Positions 35,250 to 44,256 of a DNA stretch of 50,409 bases are shown in pieces. The DNA lies in the NCBI GenBank assembly GCA_022778905.1, contig JALFRV010000192.1, forward strand, positions 1-50,409, read 5' to 3'. Source of the DNA: Prevotella sp. (GTDB lineage Bacteria > Bacteroidota > Bacteroidia > Bacteroidales > Bacteroidaceae). The notes below the pieces were generated by a model. It ran no database searches. It had not been told where the DNA came from and was given only the letters and a program-made list of their open reading frames with translations. The position numbers were made by a program, and so were the translations under genes. Numbering within the stretch: the first letter of the stretch is position 1; every line of letters begins with the position of its first letter.

Positions 35250-36983
35250 ATGAAGCAAAAACTATGGTATGCGGTAGCTGCAGCATTGCTGACCCCGCTT
35301 GCGGGCTATGCCCAGTATCCGCAGATAACAGATGAAGCGCACGCCAAAATCGATTCATTGACGCGCGTGTGGACCGCTCACTCGGACAGTGCGTGGGCCG
35401 CAGCGTTCCCCGTTGTCATCAAGGAAGCCAAGGAGGGACGCCCTTACGTGCCCTGGGCTTCACGTCCTTACGATCTCCGACAGGCCAGGATCCCGGCCTT
35501 CCCGGGTGCCGAGGGAGGCGGCATGTTCTCGTTCGGAGGCCGTGGAGGAAAGGTCCTGACCGTCACCAACTTGAATGACGACGGTCCGGGATCATTCCGC
35601 TGGGCCTGCGAACAGGGTGGGGCGCGCATCGTCGTGTTCAATGTGTCGGGCATTATCATGCTGAAGACACCGGTCAAGGTACGTGCACCCTACATCACCA
35701 TCGCCGGTCAGACGGCTCCGGGTGACGGCGTCTGCATCGCCGGACAGTCATTCCAGGTCGACACGCACGATGTTGTCGTGCGCCATATGCGCTTCCGTCG
35801 CGGCAACACGGATGTCTGGTACCGCGAGGACAGCTTCGGTGGAAACCCCGTAGGCAATATCATGATCGACCACTGCTCCTGTGAATGGGGACTCGATGAG
35901 AATATTTCGTTCTACCGGCACATGTTCGATCTGGGTGACAAGGCGGGCAGCCGCAAGGAGCCTACGGTCAATGTGACCATCCAGAACACGATCTCAGCCA
36001 AGGCCCTTGATACCTACAACCATGCCTTCGGCAGCACCATCGGCGGCGAGAACGCTTCCTTCATGCGCAATCTTTGGGCCGACAACACGGGACGCAATCC
36101 GTCGATCGGGTGGGGAGGTGTGTTCAATTTCGTCAACAACGTGATCTACAACTGGGTCCACCGTACGGCCGACGGCGGCGAATACAGCACGATGTCCAAC
36201 TTCATCAACAACTACTATAAGCCCGGTCCGTTGACGCCGAAGAACCAGAATGTGGGCTGGCGCATCATCAAAAGCGAAAGCCGCTCGGGCAAGCTGTTCC
36301 CCTTCAAGCAGTTTGGACGCGTCTATGCCGTCGGCAACATCATGGAGGGCTACCCGAAGATCACGGCAGACAACTGGGCAGGGGGCATCCAGACGGCCGA
36401 CAAGGACGGCGAACTGACCGGCGAGGAACTGGCTATGATGCGGTCCGACGAGCCGTTCGTGATGCCGCCGTTGACCATCCTGCCGTCGTCCGAGACCTTC
36501 GAGTATGTCATGAACAACGTGGGAGCAACGCTCCCCAAGCGTGACATCGTCGACCGGCGCATCATCGAGGAGGTGAGGACAGGACAAGCTTACTACGTGA
36601 AAAAGCTCGACAAGAAGAACCCCTACGGCAATCTCTGGGGCCTGTCGCCGAAGTCGCAGAAGGAGGATGGCACCTTCAAGTATCGCCGGTTGGACAATGA
36701 GTCCTATAAATTGGGCATCATCACCGATCCCGCACAGATGGGAGGCTATCCCGAATACAAGGGGAAGCCGCGCGTGGACACCGACGGGGACGGCATGCCA
36801 GACGAATGGGAGCGGGCCAACGGGCTGGATCCGAACGATCCGACTGATGCCAACAAGGACTGCACCGGTGACGGATATACCAACATCGAGAAATATATCA
36901 ACGGTATCAGTACCACTCAAAAGACCGACTGGACTGATCTCAGGAACAACCACGACACGCTTTCCGGAAGGACGGCCCTATAA
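35250..36983 (+). CDS. PL1-family pectate lyase with calcium-binding C-terminal repeats
   Basis: 577 residues with a signal peptide (MKQKLWYAVAAALLTPLAGYA). FPGAEGGGMFSFGGRGGKV (about 88-106) begins the right-handed beta-helix; then TNLNDDGPGSFRWA, ITIAGQTAPGDGVCIAGQ, VVRHMRFRRGN and IMIDHCSCEWGLDEN are typical of the PL1 subfamily in gut Bacteroidetes. These enzymes cut polygalacturonate by calcium-dependent beta-elimination, at the cell surface or outside. Residues 510-555 hold DTDGDGMPDEWE and DANKDCTGDGYTNIEKY, thrombospondin-3/dockerin-like calcium loops. DUF3826 starts ten bases after its stop, so they form an operon. Confidence 0.93.
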   Translation: MKQKLWYAVAAALLTPLAGYAQYPQITDEAHAKIDSLTRVWTAHSDSAWAAAFPVVIKEAKEGRPYVPWASRPYDLRQARIPAFPGAEGGGMFSFGGRGGKVLTVTNLNDDGPGSFRWACEQGGARIVVFNVSGIIMLKTPVKVRAPYITIAGQTAPGDGVCIAGQSFQVDTHDVVVRHMRFRRGNTDVWYREDSFGGNPVGNIMIDHCSCEWGLDENISFYRHMFDLGDKAGSRKEPTVNVTIQNTISAKALDTYNHAFGSTIGGENASFMRNLWADNTGRNPSIGWGGVFNFVNNVIYNWVHRTADGGEYSTMSNFINNYYKPGPLTPKNQNVGWRIIKSESRSGKLFPFKQFGRVYAVGNIMEGYPKITADNWAGGIQTADKDGELTGEELAMMRSDEPFVMPPLTILPSSETFEYVMNNVGATLPKRDIVDRRIIEEVRTGQAYYVKKLDKKNPYGNLWGLSPKSQKEDGTFKYRRLDNESYKLGIITDPAQMGGYPEYKGKPRVDTDGDGMPDEWERANGLDPNDPTDANKDCTGDGYTNIEKYINGISTTQKTDWTDLRNNHDTLSGRTAL

Positions 36984-36993
36984 TATATAAGGT

Positions 36994-37671
36994 ATGAAAA
37001 AGATTTCTTTATTCGTGATGGCCATCCTCTGGAGCCTCGGTATCTCCGCCCAGGTCAGCCTGGACAGCGGGAACCGCGATGCCCAATACGTCAAGACCAT
37101 TGTCGGAAGGTCACAGAAGATCGTCGATCAGCTTGCAATACGGGATGACGCTGCCAAGGAGAGCGTGCTCCATATCATAGCCAACCGCTACTTTCTGCTC
37201 AATGATATCCACGACGGATACAGGCAGGAGATGGACCGCCTGAAGCAGGACGCGTCCGTGGATCCGTCGGAGAAGAAGCGCAGGCAGGCCGCCTTGCAGG
37301 ACAATCGGGACGCCCGGCTCTATCAACATCACTTTGAATTTGAGGCCGGACTGTCCAACTATCTCACCGACAGCCAGATTGAGCAGGTGAAAGACGGCCT
37401 CACCTACGGTGTCGTAGGCGTGACCTACAATGCCTATGCGGACATGATCCCGACGCTGAAGGACACGGAGAAGGTCCAGATCATGGCCTGGTTGAAGGAG
37501 GCCCGTGAGTTTGCGATGGATGCGGGCGATTCGAAAGCGAAGCACGCATGGTTCGGCAAATACAAGGGGAGGATCAACAACTGGCTCTCGAAGCGGGGCT
37601 ATGACCTGACCAAAGAGCGTCAGGCCTGGCAGCAAAGAATTGATGCAAGGAAGAAGAACCAGACTCCTTGA
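36994..37671 (+). CDS. DUF3826 protein, secreted
   Basis: 225 residues; signal peptide MKKISLFVMAILWSLGISAQ. The rest is helical and charged: QYVKTIVGRSQKIVDQL, IANRYFLLNDIHDGYRQEMD, YLTDSQIEQVKDGLTYGVV and AWFGKYKGRINNWLSKRGYDL. I recognise it as DUF3826, a family found beside pectate lyases in Bacteroidetes pectin loci. Function is not established; a role as a periplasmic partner of pectin breakdown is inferred from its constant neighbourhood and from the ten-base gap to the PL1 gene. Confidence 0.85.
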   Translation: MKKISLFVMAILWSLGISAQVSLDSGNRDAQYVKTIVGRSQKIVDQLAIRDDAAKESVLHIIANRYFLLNDIHDGYRQEMDRLKQDASVDPSEKKRRQAALQDNRDARLYQHHFEFEAGLSNYLTDSQIEQVKDGLTYGVVGVTYNAYADMIPTLKDTEKVQIMAWLKEAREFAMDAGDSKAKHAWFGKYKGRINNWLSKRGYDLTKERQAWQQRIDARKKNQTP

Positions 37672-37723
37672 AATCAGATACAGATGACTTCGTGGCGGCA
37701 GAGCGCTTCGGAAGCCGGCACAG

Positions 37724-37877
37724 ATGATGCCTTGAGGCAGCCCGGAGGTATCATCCGGCGCCTCCGGGGCAATCGTCTTGAGCTTTCAAAGATATTGTCT
37801 TGAGCTTTCAAAGATATTGTCTTGGGTTTTCAAAGATATCCTTTCGGCCGTCCAAATGATACATATGCAGCGATGAA
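37724..37877 (+). repeat. 22-bp tandem repeat array E (6 clear units, a seventh reaching the start codon)
   Basis: Six contiguous 22-bp units run from 37724 to 37855, starting at 37724, 37746, 37768, 37790, 37812 and 37834. Three of them (starting 37768-37812) share GTCTTGAGCTTTCAA or a one-to-two base variant, a different unit type from the other arrays. The last clear unit returns to the common type (CCTTTCGGCCGTCC). A degenerate seventh (ATGATACATATGCAG...) overlaps the ATG at 37873. Confidence 0.85.
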
Positions 37878-40800
37878 ACATAATCTCTCCGTTTTTGTCC
37901 TCGCACTTGCGGCTTTTCTGTACGCCCCGAGTGCCTTTTCCGCACCGACCATCCCGTTGGATTACTCCTATTGTGGTTACCGCCAATCAGCGGTCCGCAT
38001 ACCCGACGCACCTGTCAAAGTGTTTGTCCCATTGATGCCCGGCGACAATGCCGGACGCATCCAGAAGGCCATCGACTATGTGTCTTCGCTCAGACCGGAC
38101 AAGAAGACCGGTCTGCGCGGAGCCGTGCTCCTCGATGCCGGAACGTTTGAGATCGGCGAGGCGCTCCGGATCCGCACCTCGGGCGTTGTGCTGCGGGGCA
38201 AGGGCCGCAAGCAGACAGTCCTGCTGAAAAAAGGCGTGGACCGGGGGGCCGCCGTCTACATTGAGGGCGTCAAGAATCTCCGTATCACAGACACATTGGA
38301 TGTCGTTTCCGATTACGTGGCAGTCAACACGACTTCCCTGACCGTCGACGGCCAACTCTGTCAGGGCGATCTGGTCAAGGTCTGCAGACCCTGCACGAAG
38401 GAGTGGATCAATCATCTGCGCACCAGTAATTTCGGTGGTGGATCCGACTTAGCCTACTGGGGCTGGCACGAGGGCGATGCAGATGTCTGCTGGGACCGCA
38501 CGGTCGTTACCGGCGGAAGCTCCGTGACGGTGGATGTTCCGTTGACTGTTGCGCTCGACAGACGGTGGGGATCGGCCAAGGTCTGCACGTATACGTGGCC
38601 GGGACGCATACAGGATGCCGGGGTCGAAAACCTGACCGTCCAGTCCGATTACGATGCGCACTGTCCCAAGGATGAAGATCATTGCTGGAACGGGGTTTAC
38701 ATCGATGCGGCCAAGGATTGCTGGGTGCGGCTCGTAGACTTCCGCCATCTGGCAGGATCGGCTGTCATCATCCAGCCCGGGGGATCGCAGGTGACGGTCG
38801 AGGACTGCACCTCCCGCGAACCCGTTTCAGAGATCGGCGGCCACCGCAGATACACTTTCCATACCTTGGGAGAAAAGGTCTTGTTCCAGCGTTGCTGGTC
38901 AGAGCAGGGCATACATGACTTCGCCGCGGGCTATTGCGCGCCCGGTCCGAATGCCTTCGTGCAGTGTGCGTCCCACGAATCGTTGGGCTTCAGCGGCTCC
39001 GTCTCGATGTGGGCCACGGGCCTGCTGTTTGATGTGGTCGACATAGACGGGCATGACCTGTCGTTCAGAAACCTCGGATTGGACAACTTCGGGGCTGGTT
39101 GGAGCACCGCAAACAGCATAATGTGGCAATGCTCTGCGGCCAACATCTGGAGCGATGATCCTGACGACGATGCCCGGAACTATGTACGCGGCTGCTGGTC
39201 AGACTTCCGCGGCACCTCCCGGATGGATGATTCGAACAACCATGTCCGTCCCTGGAGCCTCTTTGCCGATCAGCTCTCCAAGCGCCTCGGCCGTGATGTG
39301 GACGATATATGCCGCATCTATCCGCGCAGCACAGTGGCCTCCACGAGCCCCACCATCGCACAGGCACAGCAGTTTACAGCCGCATCCCGCATCCCCAAAG
39401 TGACGATGGACATGTGGATCGACAGTGCTGTCTTTCGGGCGTCCGTCTCGTCCGTGGGCATCAGAAGTGTGGATGCCGTCAAGGATCCGTCTGCTCCGGC
39501 CTCCGTGGAGAAGCACGGTTACGCCGTCGAAAACGGCCGCTTGGTCATGGACCACCGGCTTTTGGTCGGCGGACGGCATAACGTTCCGTGGTGGAGTGGG
39601 CGTCTGAATCCAAACTTCCTCAAGCGTGCGTCCTATGGTATCACACGTTTTGTGCCCGGCAGGGAAGGCCTCGGCCTCACCGACCGCATAGATAGCGTTG
39701 TGTCGAAGATGGTTTCCACGCATACCTTGATGCTCAATCAGAACTACGGACTGTGGTATGATCGCCGCCGCGCTGACCACGAACGCATCCGCCGCAAGGA
39801 TGGTGAGGTGCTCGCTCCGTTTTACGAACAGGCTTTCGCACGCAGCGGACAGGGCAAGGCATGGGATGGGCTGAGCAAGTATGACCTGTCACGTCTGAAC
39901 AGGTGGTACTATTTCCGGCTCAACCAATTCGCACATGAGGGCAGTGCCAAAGGATTGCTCTTGATGAACCAGCACTATTTCCAGCACAACATATTGGAGG
40001 CTGGCGCCCATTGGGTAGACTGTCCATGGCGTACGGCGAACAATATCAACGGCACCGGATTTCCCGAACCTGTCATCTTCTCGGGCGACAAGCGGATCTT
40101 CTATGCGGACTATTTCTACGATCTCAACAACCGGCCCTTGCGCGACCTTCACCGTCAATATATCTTCCAGACACTTGATGCACTGGCCGGACAGCCTAAT
40201 GTCATCCATTCCATCGGAGAGGAGTTCACCGGTCCTTTGCACTTTGTGAAGTTCTGGCTGCAGACCATTGACGAGTGGGAACGGTTGCGCGGGCAGAAGG
40301 TCCTCGTGTCCTTGGCGGTCAATAAGGATGTTCAGGACGCCGTCCTTGCCGATCCCCGGCTGGCCCGGATCGTCGATATCATCAATGTGGAGCAATGGTA
40401 TTACCACAGCAAAGGAATCTACGCGCCGGACGGCGGACTGAATATGGCGCCGCGCCAGTATGCCCGACAGATCAAGGCAGGCAGTGTCCGGTTCGAGGAT
40501 GTCTATCGGGCGGTCTCAGAATACAGACAACGTTACCCGGATAAAGCTGTGATGTATTATGCCCAGCAGTATCCTGCGCTTGGACTGGCAGTGCTGTTTG
40601 CTGGCGGCTCATGCCCGAATGTGGGGCTCGGAGACAAGCAGCTGCTGGCCGATGTGGCGCAGATGAAGCCGTCCGTGCAGGGCTCTTCCTGCTACATCTT
40701 GTCCGACCCCGGCCGCGGTGCATTGATTCTCAATCGGGGAAATGCCTGCTCTGTCAGTCTCGAACCGGGGGAGTATCAGGTCAGAAAGATTGATCCGCGC

Positions 40801-40896
40801 ACGGGAGAAAGCACGCTCGTTCAGGCCAAACAGCAAGTCTCCGGCACCGTCAGCATGGAGGCGGCAGCACTGTATTGGTATAAAAGATTGAATTGA
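37873..40896 (+). CDS. Large secreted beta-helix protein with C-terminal hydrolase-like domain (resembles DUF4955/DUF6298 proteins)
   Basis: 1007 residues from the ATG at 37873, which starts the signal peptide MKHNLSVFVLALAAFLYAPS; a longer frame from 37822 begins inside repeat array E and is rejected. The first ~500 residues look like a pectate-lyase-type right-handed helix (GDNAGRIQKAIDYVSS, GTFEIGEALRIRTSGVVLRG). The second half has YYFRLNQFAHEGSAKGLLLMNQHY, then VIHSIGEEFTGPLHFVKFWL and VDIINVEQWYYHS, a TIM-barrel-like pattern. I associate this layout with DUF4955/DUF6298 proteins of pectin loci; activity is not known to me. It lies downstream of the PL1-DUF3826 operon. Confidence 0.7.
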   Translation: MKHNLSVFVLALAAFLYAPSAFSAPTIPLDYSYCGYRQSAVRIPDAPVKVFVPLMPGDNAGRIQKAIDYVSSLRPDKKTGLRGAVLLDAGTFEIGEALRIRTSGVVLRGKGRKQTVLLKKGVDRGAAVYIEGVKNLRITDTLDVVSDYVAVNTTSLTVDGQLCQGDLVKVCRPCTKEWINHLRTSNFGGGSDLAYWGWHEGDADVCWDRTVVTGGSSVTVDVPLTVALDRRWGSAKVCTYTWPGRIQDAGVENLTVQSDYDAHCPKDEDHCWNGVYIDAAKDCWVRLVDFRHLAGSAVIIQPGGSQVTVEDCTSREPVSEIGGHRRYTFHTLGEKVLFQRCWSEQGIHDFAAGYCAPGPNAFVQCASHESLGFSGSVSMWATGLLFDVVDIDGHDLSFRNLGLDNFGAGWSTANSIMWQCSAANIWSDDPDDDARNYVRGCWSDFRGTSRMDDSNNHVRPWSLFADQLSKRLGRDVDDICRIYPRSTVASTSPTIAQAQQFTAASRIPKVTMDMWIDSAVFRASVSSVGIRSVDAVKDPSAPASVEKHGYAVENGRLVMDHRLLVGGRHNVPWWSGRLNPNFLKRASYGITRFVPGREGLGLTDRIDSVVSKMVSTHTLMLNQNYGLWYDRRRADHERIRRKDGEVLAPFYEQAFARSGQGKAWDGLSKYDLSRLNRWYYFRLNQFAHEGSAKGLLLMNQHYFQHNILEAGAHWVDCPWRTANNINGTGFPEPVIFSGDKRIFYADYFYDLNNRPLRDLHRQYIFQTLDALAGQPNVIHSIGEEFTGPLHFVKFWLQTIDEWERLRGQKVLVSLAVNKDVQDAVLADPRLARIVDIINVEQWYYHSKGIYAPDGGLNMAPRQYARQIKAGSVRFEDVYRAVSEYRQRYPDKAVMYYAQQYPALGLAVLFAGGSCPNVGLGDKQLLADVAQMKPSVQGSSCYILSDPGRGALILNRGNACSVSLEPGEYQVRKIDPRTGESTLVQAKQQVSGTVSMEAAALYWYKRLN

Positions 40897-40961
40897 GTCG
40901 TGAGACAGGTGACAAAAAGAAGCCCCATACGTCTTCTTATATATACCATCACACGATCGAT

Positions 40962-41225
40962 ATGAGCGTTGAAGAATTGAGCAATGAGGTCAGAGCACTG
41001 ATCATGAACAAGGAGTTTATAGCCTATGTGTTTGATCCGGATAAAGAAGCCGTCAATTATTGGACGTTGTATTTAAGCAACTATCCGGAAATCACCAAGT
41101 CTTTCAATCAGGCAAAATATATCCTTCAGCACCTCGATTCATTGAAAAGCTGTTTCCGGGAAGATGAAATGCAGGAACTGAAATCGCAGATTCGAGCGTG
41201 CATCATGCACTGCCACGCAAACTAA
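40962..41225 (+). CDS. Short cytoplasmic protein resembling the N-terminus of a FecR-type anti-sigma factor
   Basis: 87 residues from the ATG at 40962; upstream in-frame codons (to 40893) overlap the previous gene's end and lack conservation cues. The sequence NKEFIAYVFDPDKEAVNYWT then LYLSNYPEITKSFNQAKYIL follows the N-terminal helical domain of Bacteroidetes FecR anti-sigma factors, in which the polypeptide continues through a membrane helix to a FecR domain. Here it stops after further helix (SLKSCFREDEMQELKSQI) with no membrane segment. It lies immediately before an ECF sigma gene. It could be a soluble anti-sigma, a truncated remnant, or something else. The resemblance is by eye. Confidence 0.6.
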   Translation: MSVEELSNEVRALIMNKEFIAYVFDPDKEAVNYWTLYLSNYPEITKSFNQAKYILQHLDSLKSCFREDEMQELKSQIRACIMHCHAN

Positions 41226-41236
41226 TAATATAAGTT

Positions 41237-41281
41237 AAAAAGAGAAGATAGATAGTAAAAAGTCTGTTTTCTCTTTTTTTT
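41237..41281 (+). terminator. Terminator between the FecR-N-like gene and the ECF sigma gene
   Basis: AAAAAGAGAA (41237-41246) pairs with TTCTCTTTTT (41269-41278) and runs into a T-tract. It separates the short upstream gene from the sigma gene, which has its own -7 box. Confidence 0.7.
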
Positions 41282-41317
41282 GTTTGCCAATTAATAGAAA
41301 GATTGCGAAAGATTGTT

Positions 41318-41325
41318 TATCTTTG
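41318..41325 (+). promoter_or_regulatory. Bacteroidetes -7 box for the ECF sigma gene
   Basis: TATCTTTG followed by CA fits TAnnTTTG and lies 22 bases before the ATG at 41348. No -33 element at the usual spacing was found, as might be expected if another sigma factor contributes. Confidence 0.65.
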
Positions 41326-41347
41326 CAATGGAAACAAATCTATCATA

Positions 41348-41905
41348 ATGAACGCTACTACCATCAAAGACAATCAGGCAGCAGACCTGCTCAGCTCCTA
41401 TATCGACGGAGACGATGGCGCATTTGAGGCTTTATACGACATGTATTCGCAAATGCTGTTGAACTATGGCAGTTGTCTGACGACTGATAAGGAATTGGTC
41501 AAGGACTGTGTGCATGATGTCTTCATCAAACTGCTGGATCGTAATCACGGCAAATCAATCAAACATGTCACTTCCTATCTCATCATCTCGCTCCGCAACA
41601 AGCTGGTTGATGCCTTCCGGCGCAATTCATTTCTCTCGGACGCAATGGTGGAGGATTACCGCAATGTGATCTATGCGCCGGATGTGGAGCATACCTATGT
41701 CGACCAGGAACAATCACGTTTGCAGGGCAAATTTGTCAACCGACTCCTCGGAACCTTGACTCCGCGGCAGAAAGAGGCATTCAAACTCTACTATATGGAA
41801 GAGAAACCCTATGACGAAATCTGCCGCATCATGCAGATGAACTATCACTCTGTCCGCAACTTAGTGCATCGGGGGATGCTCCGGCTCAGGGCTGCGGCGA
41901 TGTAA
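41348..41905 (+). CDS. ECF-type RNA polymerase sigma factor
   Basis: 185 residues from the ATG at 41348; an in-frame TTG at 41303 is upstream of the predicted promoter. Region 2 spans about 20-95 with DDGAFEALYDMYSQML, KDCVHDVFIKLLDRN and SYLIISLRNKLVDAFRR. Region 4 lies at about 130-182 with LTPRQKEAFKLYYMEEKPYDEI, split by the linker, and YHSVRNLVHRGMLRLRA as the recognition helix. Such Bacteroidetes sigma factors normally pair with a FecR-type anti-sigma encoded immediately downstream; here the following gene is a secreted hydrolase-like protein instead, and a FecR-N-like fragment lies upstream. Its target promoters are unknown. Confidence 0.93.
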   Translation: MNATTIKDNQAADLLSSYIDGDDGAFEALYDMYSQMLLNYGSCLTTDKELVKDCVHDVFIKLLDRNHGKSIKHVTSYLIISLRNKLVDAFRRNSFLSDAMVEDYRNVIYAPDVEHTYVDQEQSRLQGKFVNRLLGTLTPRQKEAFKLYYMEEKPYDEICRIMQMNYHSVRNLVHRGMLRLRAAAM

Positions 41906-41928
41906 GAGAATTTCTCACCTATTATGTT

Positions 41929-44211
41929 ATGACAGTTTGCAAGATCCTAAAGACATGCTCCCATAGCCTTGCGTTGCTGGTCCTGTTGGTCGGAACGTGT
42001 CTTCCGACATGGGCAAAACCGGCGGATCTGACGTGGGAGACGCCCAGTAGGAACGCTTCGGAGTCGATGCCTTGCGGCGGCGGAGATATCGGACTGAATG
42101 TCTGGGTGGAGCAAGGCGACATCCTTTTTTATGTTTCCCGGAGCGGCGCTTTTGATGAGAACAATACGCTCCTCAAGCAAGGGCGCTTCCGGGTCAGGCT
42201 CAATCCGGGCCTGGACCAGTCCTCCTTCCGGCAGGTGCTGCATGTGGAGGAAGGTTATCTGACTGTCTCTGACCGATCTGTGACGGTCAGGATCTGGGTC
42301 GATGTCTTCCGTCCGGTCATCCATGTTGAGATGGACGGCGCACGGAAAAGCACCGCGCAGGTCTGGTATGAGAGCTGGCGGTATGAAGATCAGGCCATCC
42401 GCAAGGCCGAGAGTTTTCAGACATCCTACAAGTTCGGTGTTCCTCCGGGAACGGTAACGCGGCGCGATCAGATCGCCGCTGCTTCACAGTCGGTCACTTT
42501 CTATCATCATAACCAGGACAGTACGGTCTTCGACGCGACCGTTGCCCAGCAGGGATTGTTGCCCCTGAAGCCTCATCTGTGGGATCCGTTAGGCGGTCTG
42601 ATCTTCGGAGGACGCATGGTTGCTCCCGGATTCAGATACCAAGGGACGGAAGAGGGCGTGTATGACCAGACGCGGTACCGTGCCTGGCGCTATGCCACAG
42701 CAACCCCCTCGCGCCGGCACTCGTTGCTGATCGCCTTGGCGGAAGCCCGTCATTCGGTAGACGAATGGCAGTCGGAGCTTGAGCGGACGATCCGTTCGGT
42801 TCGGCCGAAGCGCGACTTCGAAGCTACGACAGACTGGTGGCGGAGCTGGTGGAACCGCAGTTTCATCGAGAGTGACGGCGAAAGTCTGCCTTACACACGC
42901 AACTACACGCTCTTCCGCTACATGATGGGCTGCAACGCGAAAGGCAAGTGGCCGACGAAGTTCAACGGCGGATTGTTCTGCTTCGATCCTTCTTTCGTCC
43001 GTCCGGACTTTACCTTCACGCCCGACTACAGGCGGTGGGGCGGCGGCACACATACGGCCCAGAACCAGCGTCTGCTCTATTGGCCGATGCTGAAGAGCGG
43101 TGATTACGATGCCTTGAAGCCACAGTTGGACTTCTATCTGAACATTCTGCGGACGGCGGAGATGAAAACCCGCCATTACTGGGGGCACGGAGGAGCCAAC
43201 TTTACGGAGCAGATCGAGAACTTCGGACTGCCCGAGCACGACGAATACGGTCTCCGTCGCCCTGACGGATTCGATCCGGGGCTGGAGTATAACGCGTGGT
43301 TGGAATATACATGGGACACGGTTCTCGAGTTCTGCCAGATCGCCTTGGAGAGCGAGCGCTATGGTGGGTGTGACATATCCGGCTATATTCCGTGGATCAA
43401 ATCATCACTCGACTTCTTCGATGAGCACTATCGCTACCTCGCGCGGAGGCTCGGACGGCAGCAACTTGACGGCAACGGCAAGCTCATCATCTATCCCGGT
43501 TCGGGCGGCGAGACGTTCAAGATGGCCTATAACCCGTCGTCCACGGTGGCCGGACTGAAGGTTGTGGCTTCCTCGCTGATTGCTTATCTGCAGGCGCATG
43601 ATGCCGACACGACAGAGATCAACCGCTATCAGGCATTCCTCAAGTCCATTCCGGACATTCCGCTGCGCACGGTCGCGGGTCATCAGGTGATCTCTCCGGC
43701 CGTCGTATGGGCACGGGTCAACAACATCGAGCCCACTATGCTCTATCCGGTCTTCCCCTGGCGCCTCTACGGAGTGGGCCGGGACAGCCTTCAGACGGCG
43801 TTAGACACCTGGCGCTATGATCCCTACGTGCAGAAGTTCAACGGTCACACCAGCTGGGAGCAGGCCAATATCTGGGCTGCATGTCTCGGCTTGACGGACG
43901 ACGCCGTGAAGTTCTGCAAGCTCAAGATGCAGGACGGCCCCCATCGTTTTCCTGCCTTCTGGGGACCGGGACACGACTGGACGCCTGACCATAACTGGGG
44001 TGGGAGCGGCATGATCGGTATGCAGGAGATGCTCATGCAGGAGGTTGGCGACCGCATCCTGCTCTTTCCGGCATGGCCGAAGCACTGGAACGTGCACTTC
44101 AAACTGCATGCTTCGAGGCAGACAACGGTTGAGGCCGAGCTGCGGAATGGCAAGGTGACGATGCTGAAAGTCACGCCCCGGGAGCGGGAGAAGGACGTCG
44201 AGATTCGCTGA
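41929..44211 (+). CDS. Secreted DUF5703-like (alpha/alpha)6 glycosidase-like protein
   Basis: 760 residues with a long signal peptide ending LPTWA (about residue 29). An N-terminal beta-sandwich begins DLTWETPSRNASESMPCGGGDIGLNVW, the pattern I associate with DUF5703, and ends near residue 250. A helical barrel follows: TTDWWRSWWNRSFIE, TFTPDYRRWGGGTHTAQNQR, LEYNAWLEYTWDTVLEFCQI and PAFWGPGHDWTPDHNWGGSG. The layout resembles GH95/GH65-like hydrolases and acidic residues are plentiful, but I cannot name the catalytic pair. It probably works on plant polysaccharide fragments in the periplasm. It is 23 bases after the sigma gene and may be co-transcribed. Confidence 0.72.
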   Translation: MTVCKILKTCSHSLALLVLLVGTCLPTWAKPADLTWETPSRNASESMPCGGGDIGLNVWVEQGDILFYVSRSGAFDENNTLLKQGRFRVRLNPGLDQSSFRQVLHVEEGYLTVSDRSVTVRIWVDVFRPVIHVEMDGARKSTAQVWYESWRYEDQAIRKAESFQTSYKFGVPPGTVTRRDQIAAASQSVTFYHHNQDSTVFDATVAQQGLLPLKPHLWDPLGGLIFGGRMVAPGFRYQGTEEGVYDQTRYRAWRYATATPSRRHSLLIALAEARHSVDEWQSELERTIRSVRPKRDFEATTDWWRSWWNRSFIESDGESLPYTRNYTLFRYMMGCNAKGKWPTKFNGGLFCFDPSFVRPDFTFTPDYRRWGGGTHTAQNQRLLYWPMLKSGDYDALKPQLDFYLNILRTAEMKTRHYWGHGGANFTEQIENFGLPEHDEYGLRRPDGFDPGLEYNAWLEYTWDTVLEFCQIALESERYGGCDISGYIPWIKSSLDFFDEHYRYLARRLGRQQLDGNGKLIIYPGSGGETFKMAYNPSSTVAGLKVVASSLIAYLQAHDADTTEINRYQAFLKSIPDIPLRTVAGHQVISPAVVWARVNNIEPTMLYPVFPWRLYGVGRDSLQTALDTWRYDPYVQKFNGHTSWEQANIWAACLGLTDDAVKFCKLKMQDGPHRFPAFWGPGHDWTPDHNWGGSGMIGMQEMLMQEVGDRILLFPAWPKHWNVHFKLHASRQTTVEAELRNGKVTMLKVTPREREKDVEIR

Positions 44212-44256
44212 TCTGTAACGTATTGATTTTCAATATCTAAAAAGAGGGCTGCGCAA

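Noticed and set aside
37724..37855. CRISPR array
   Set aside because: The units are contiguous with no spacers, only 22 bp, and no cas genes are present.
37822..37872. Upstream start for the large beta-helix protein
   Set aside because: It begins in repeat array E and places non-signal sequence before an obvious signal peptide.
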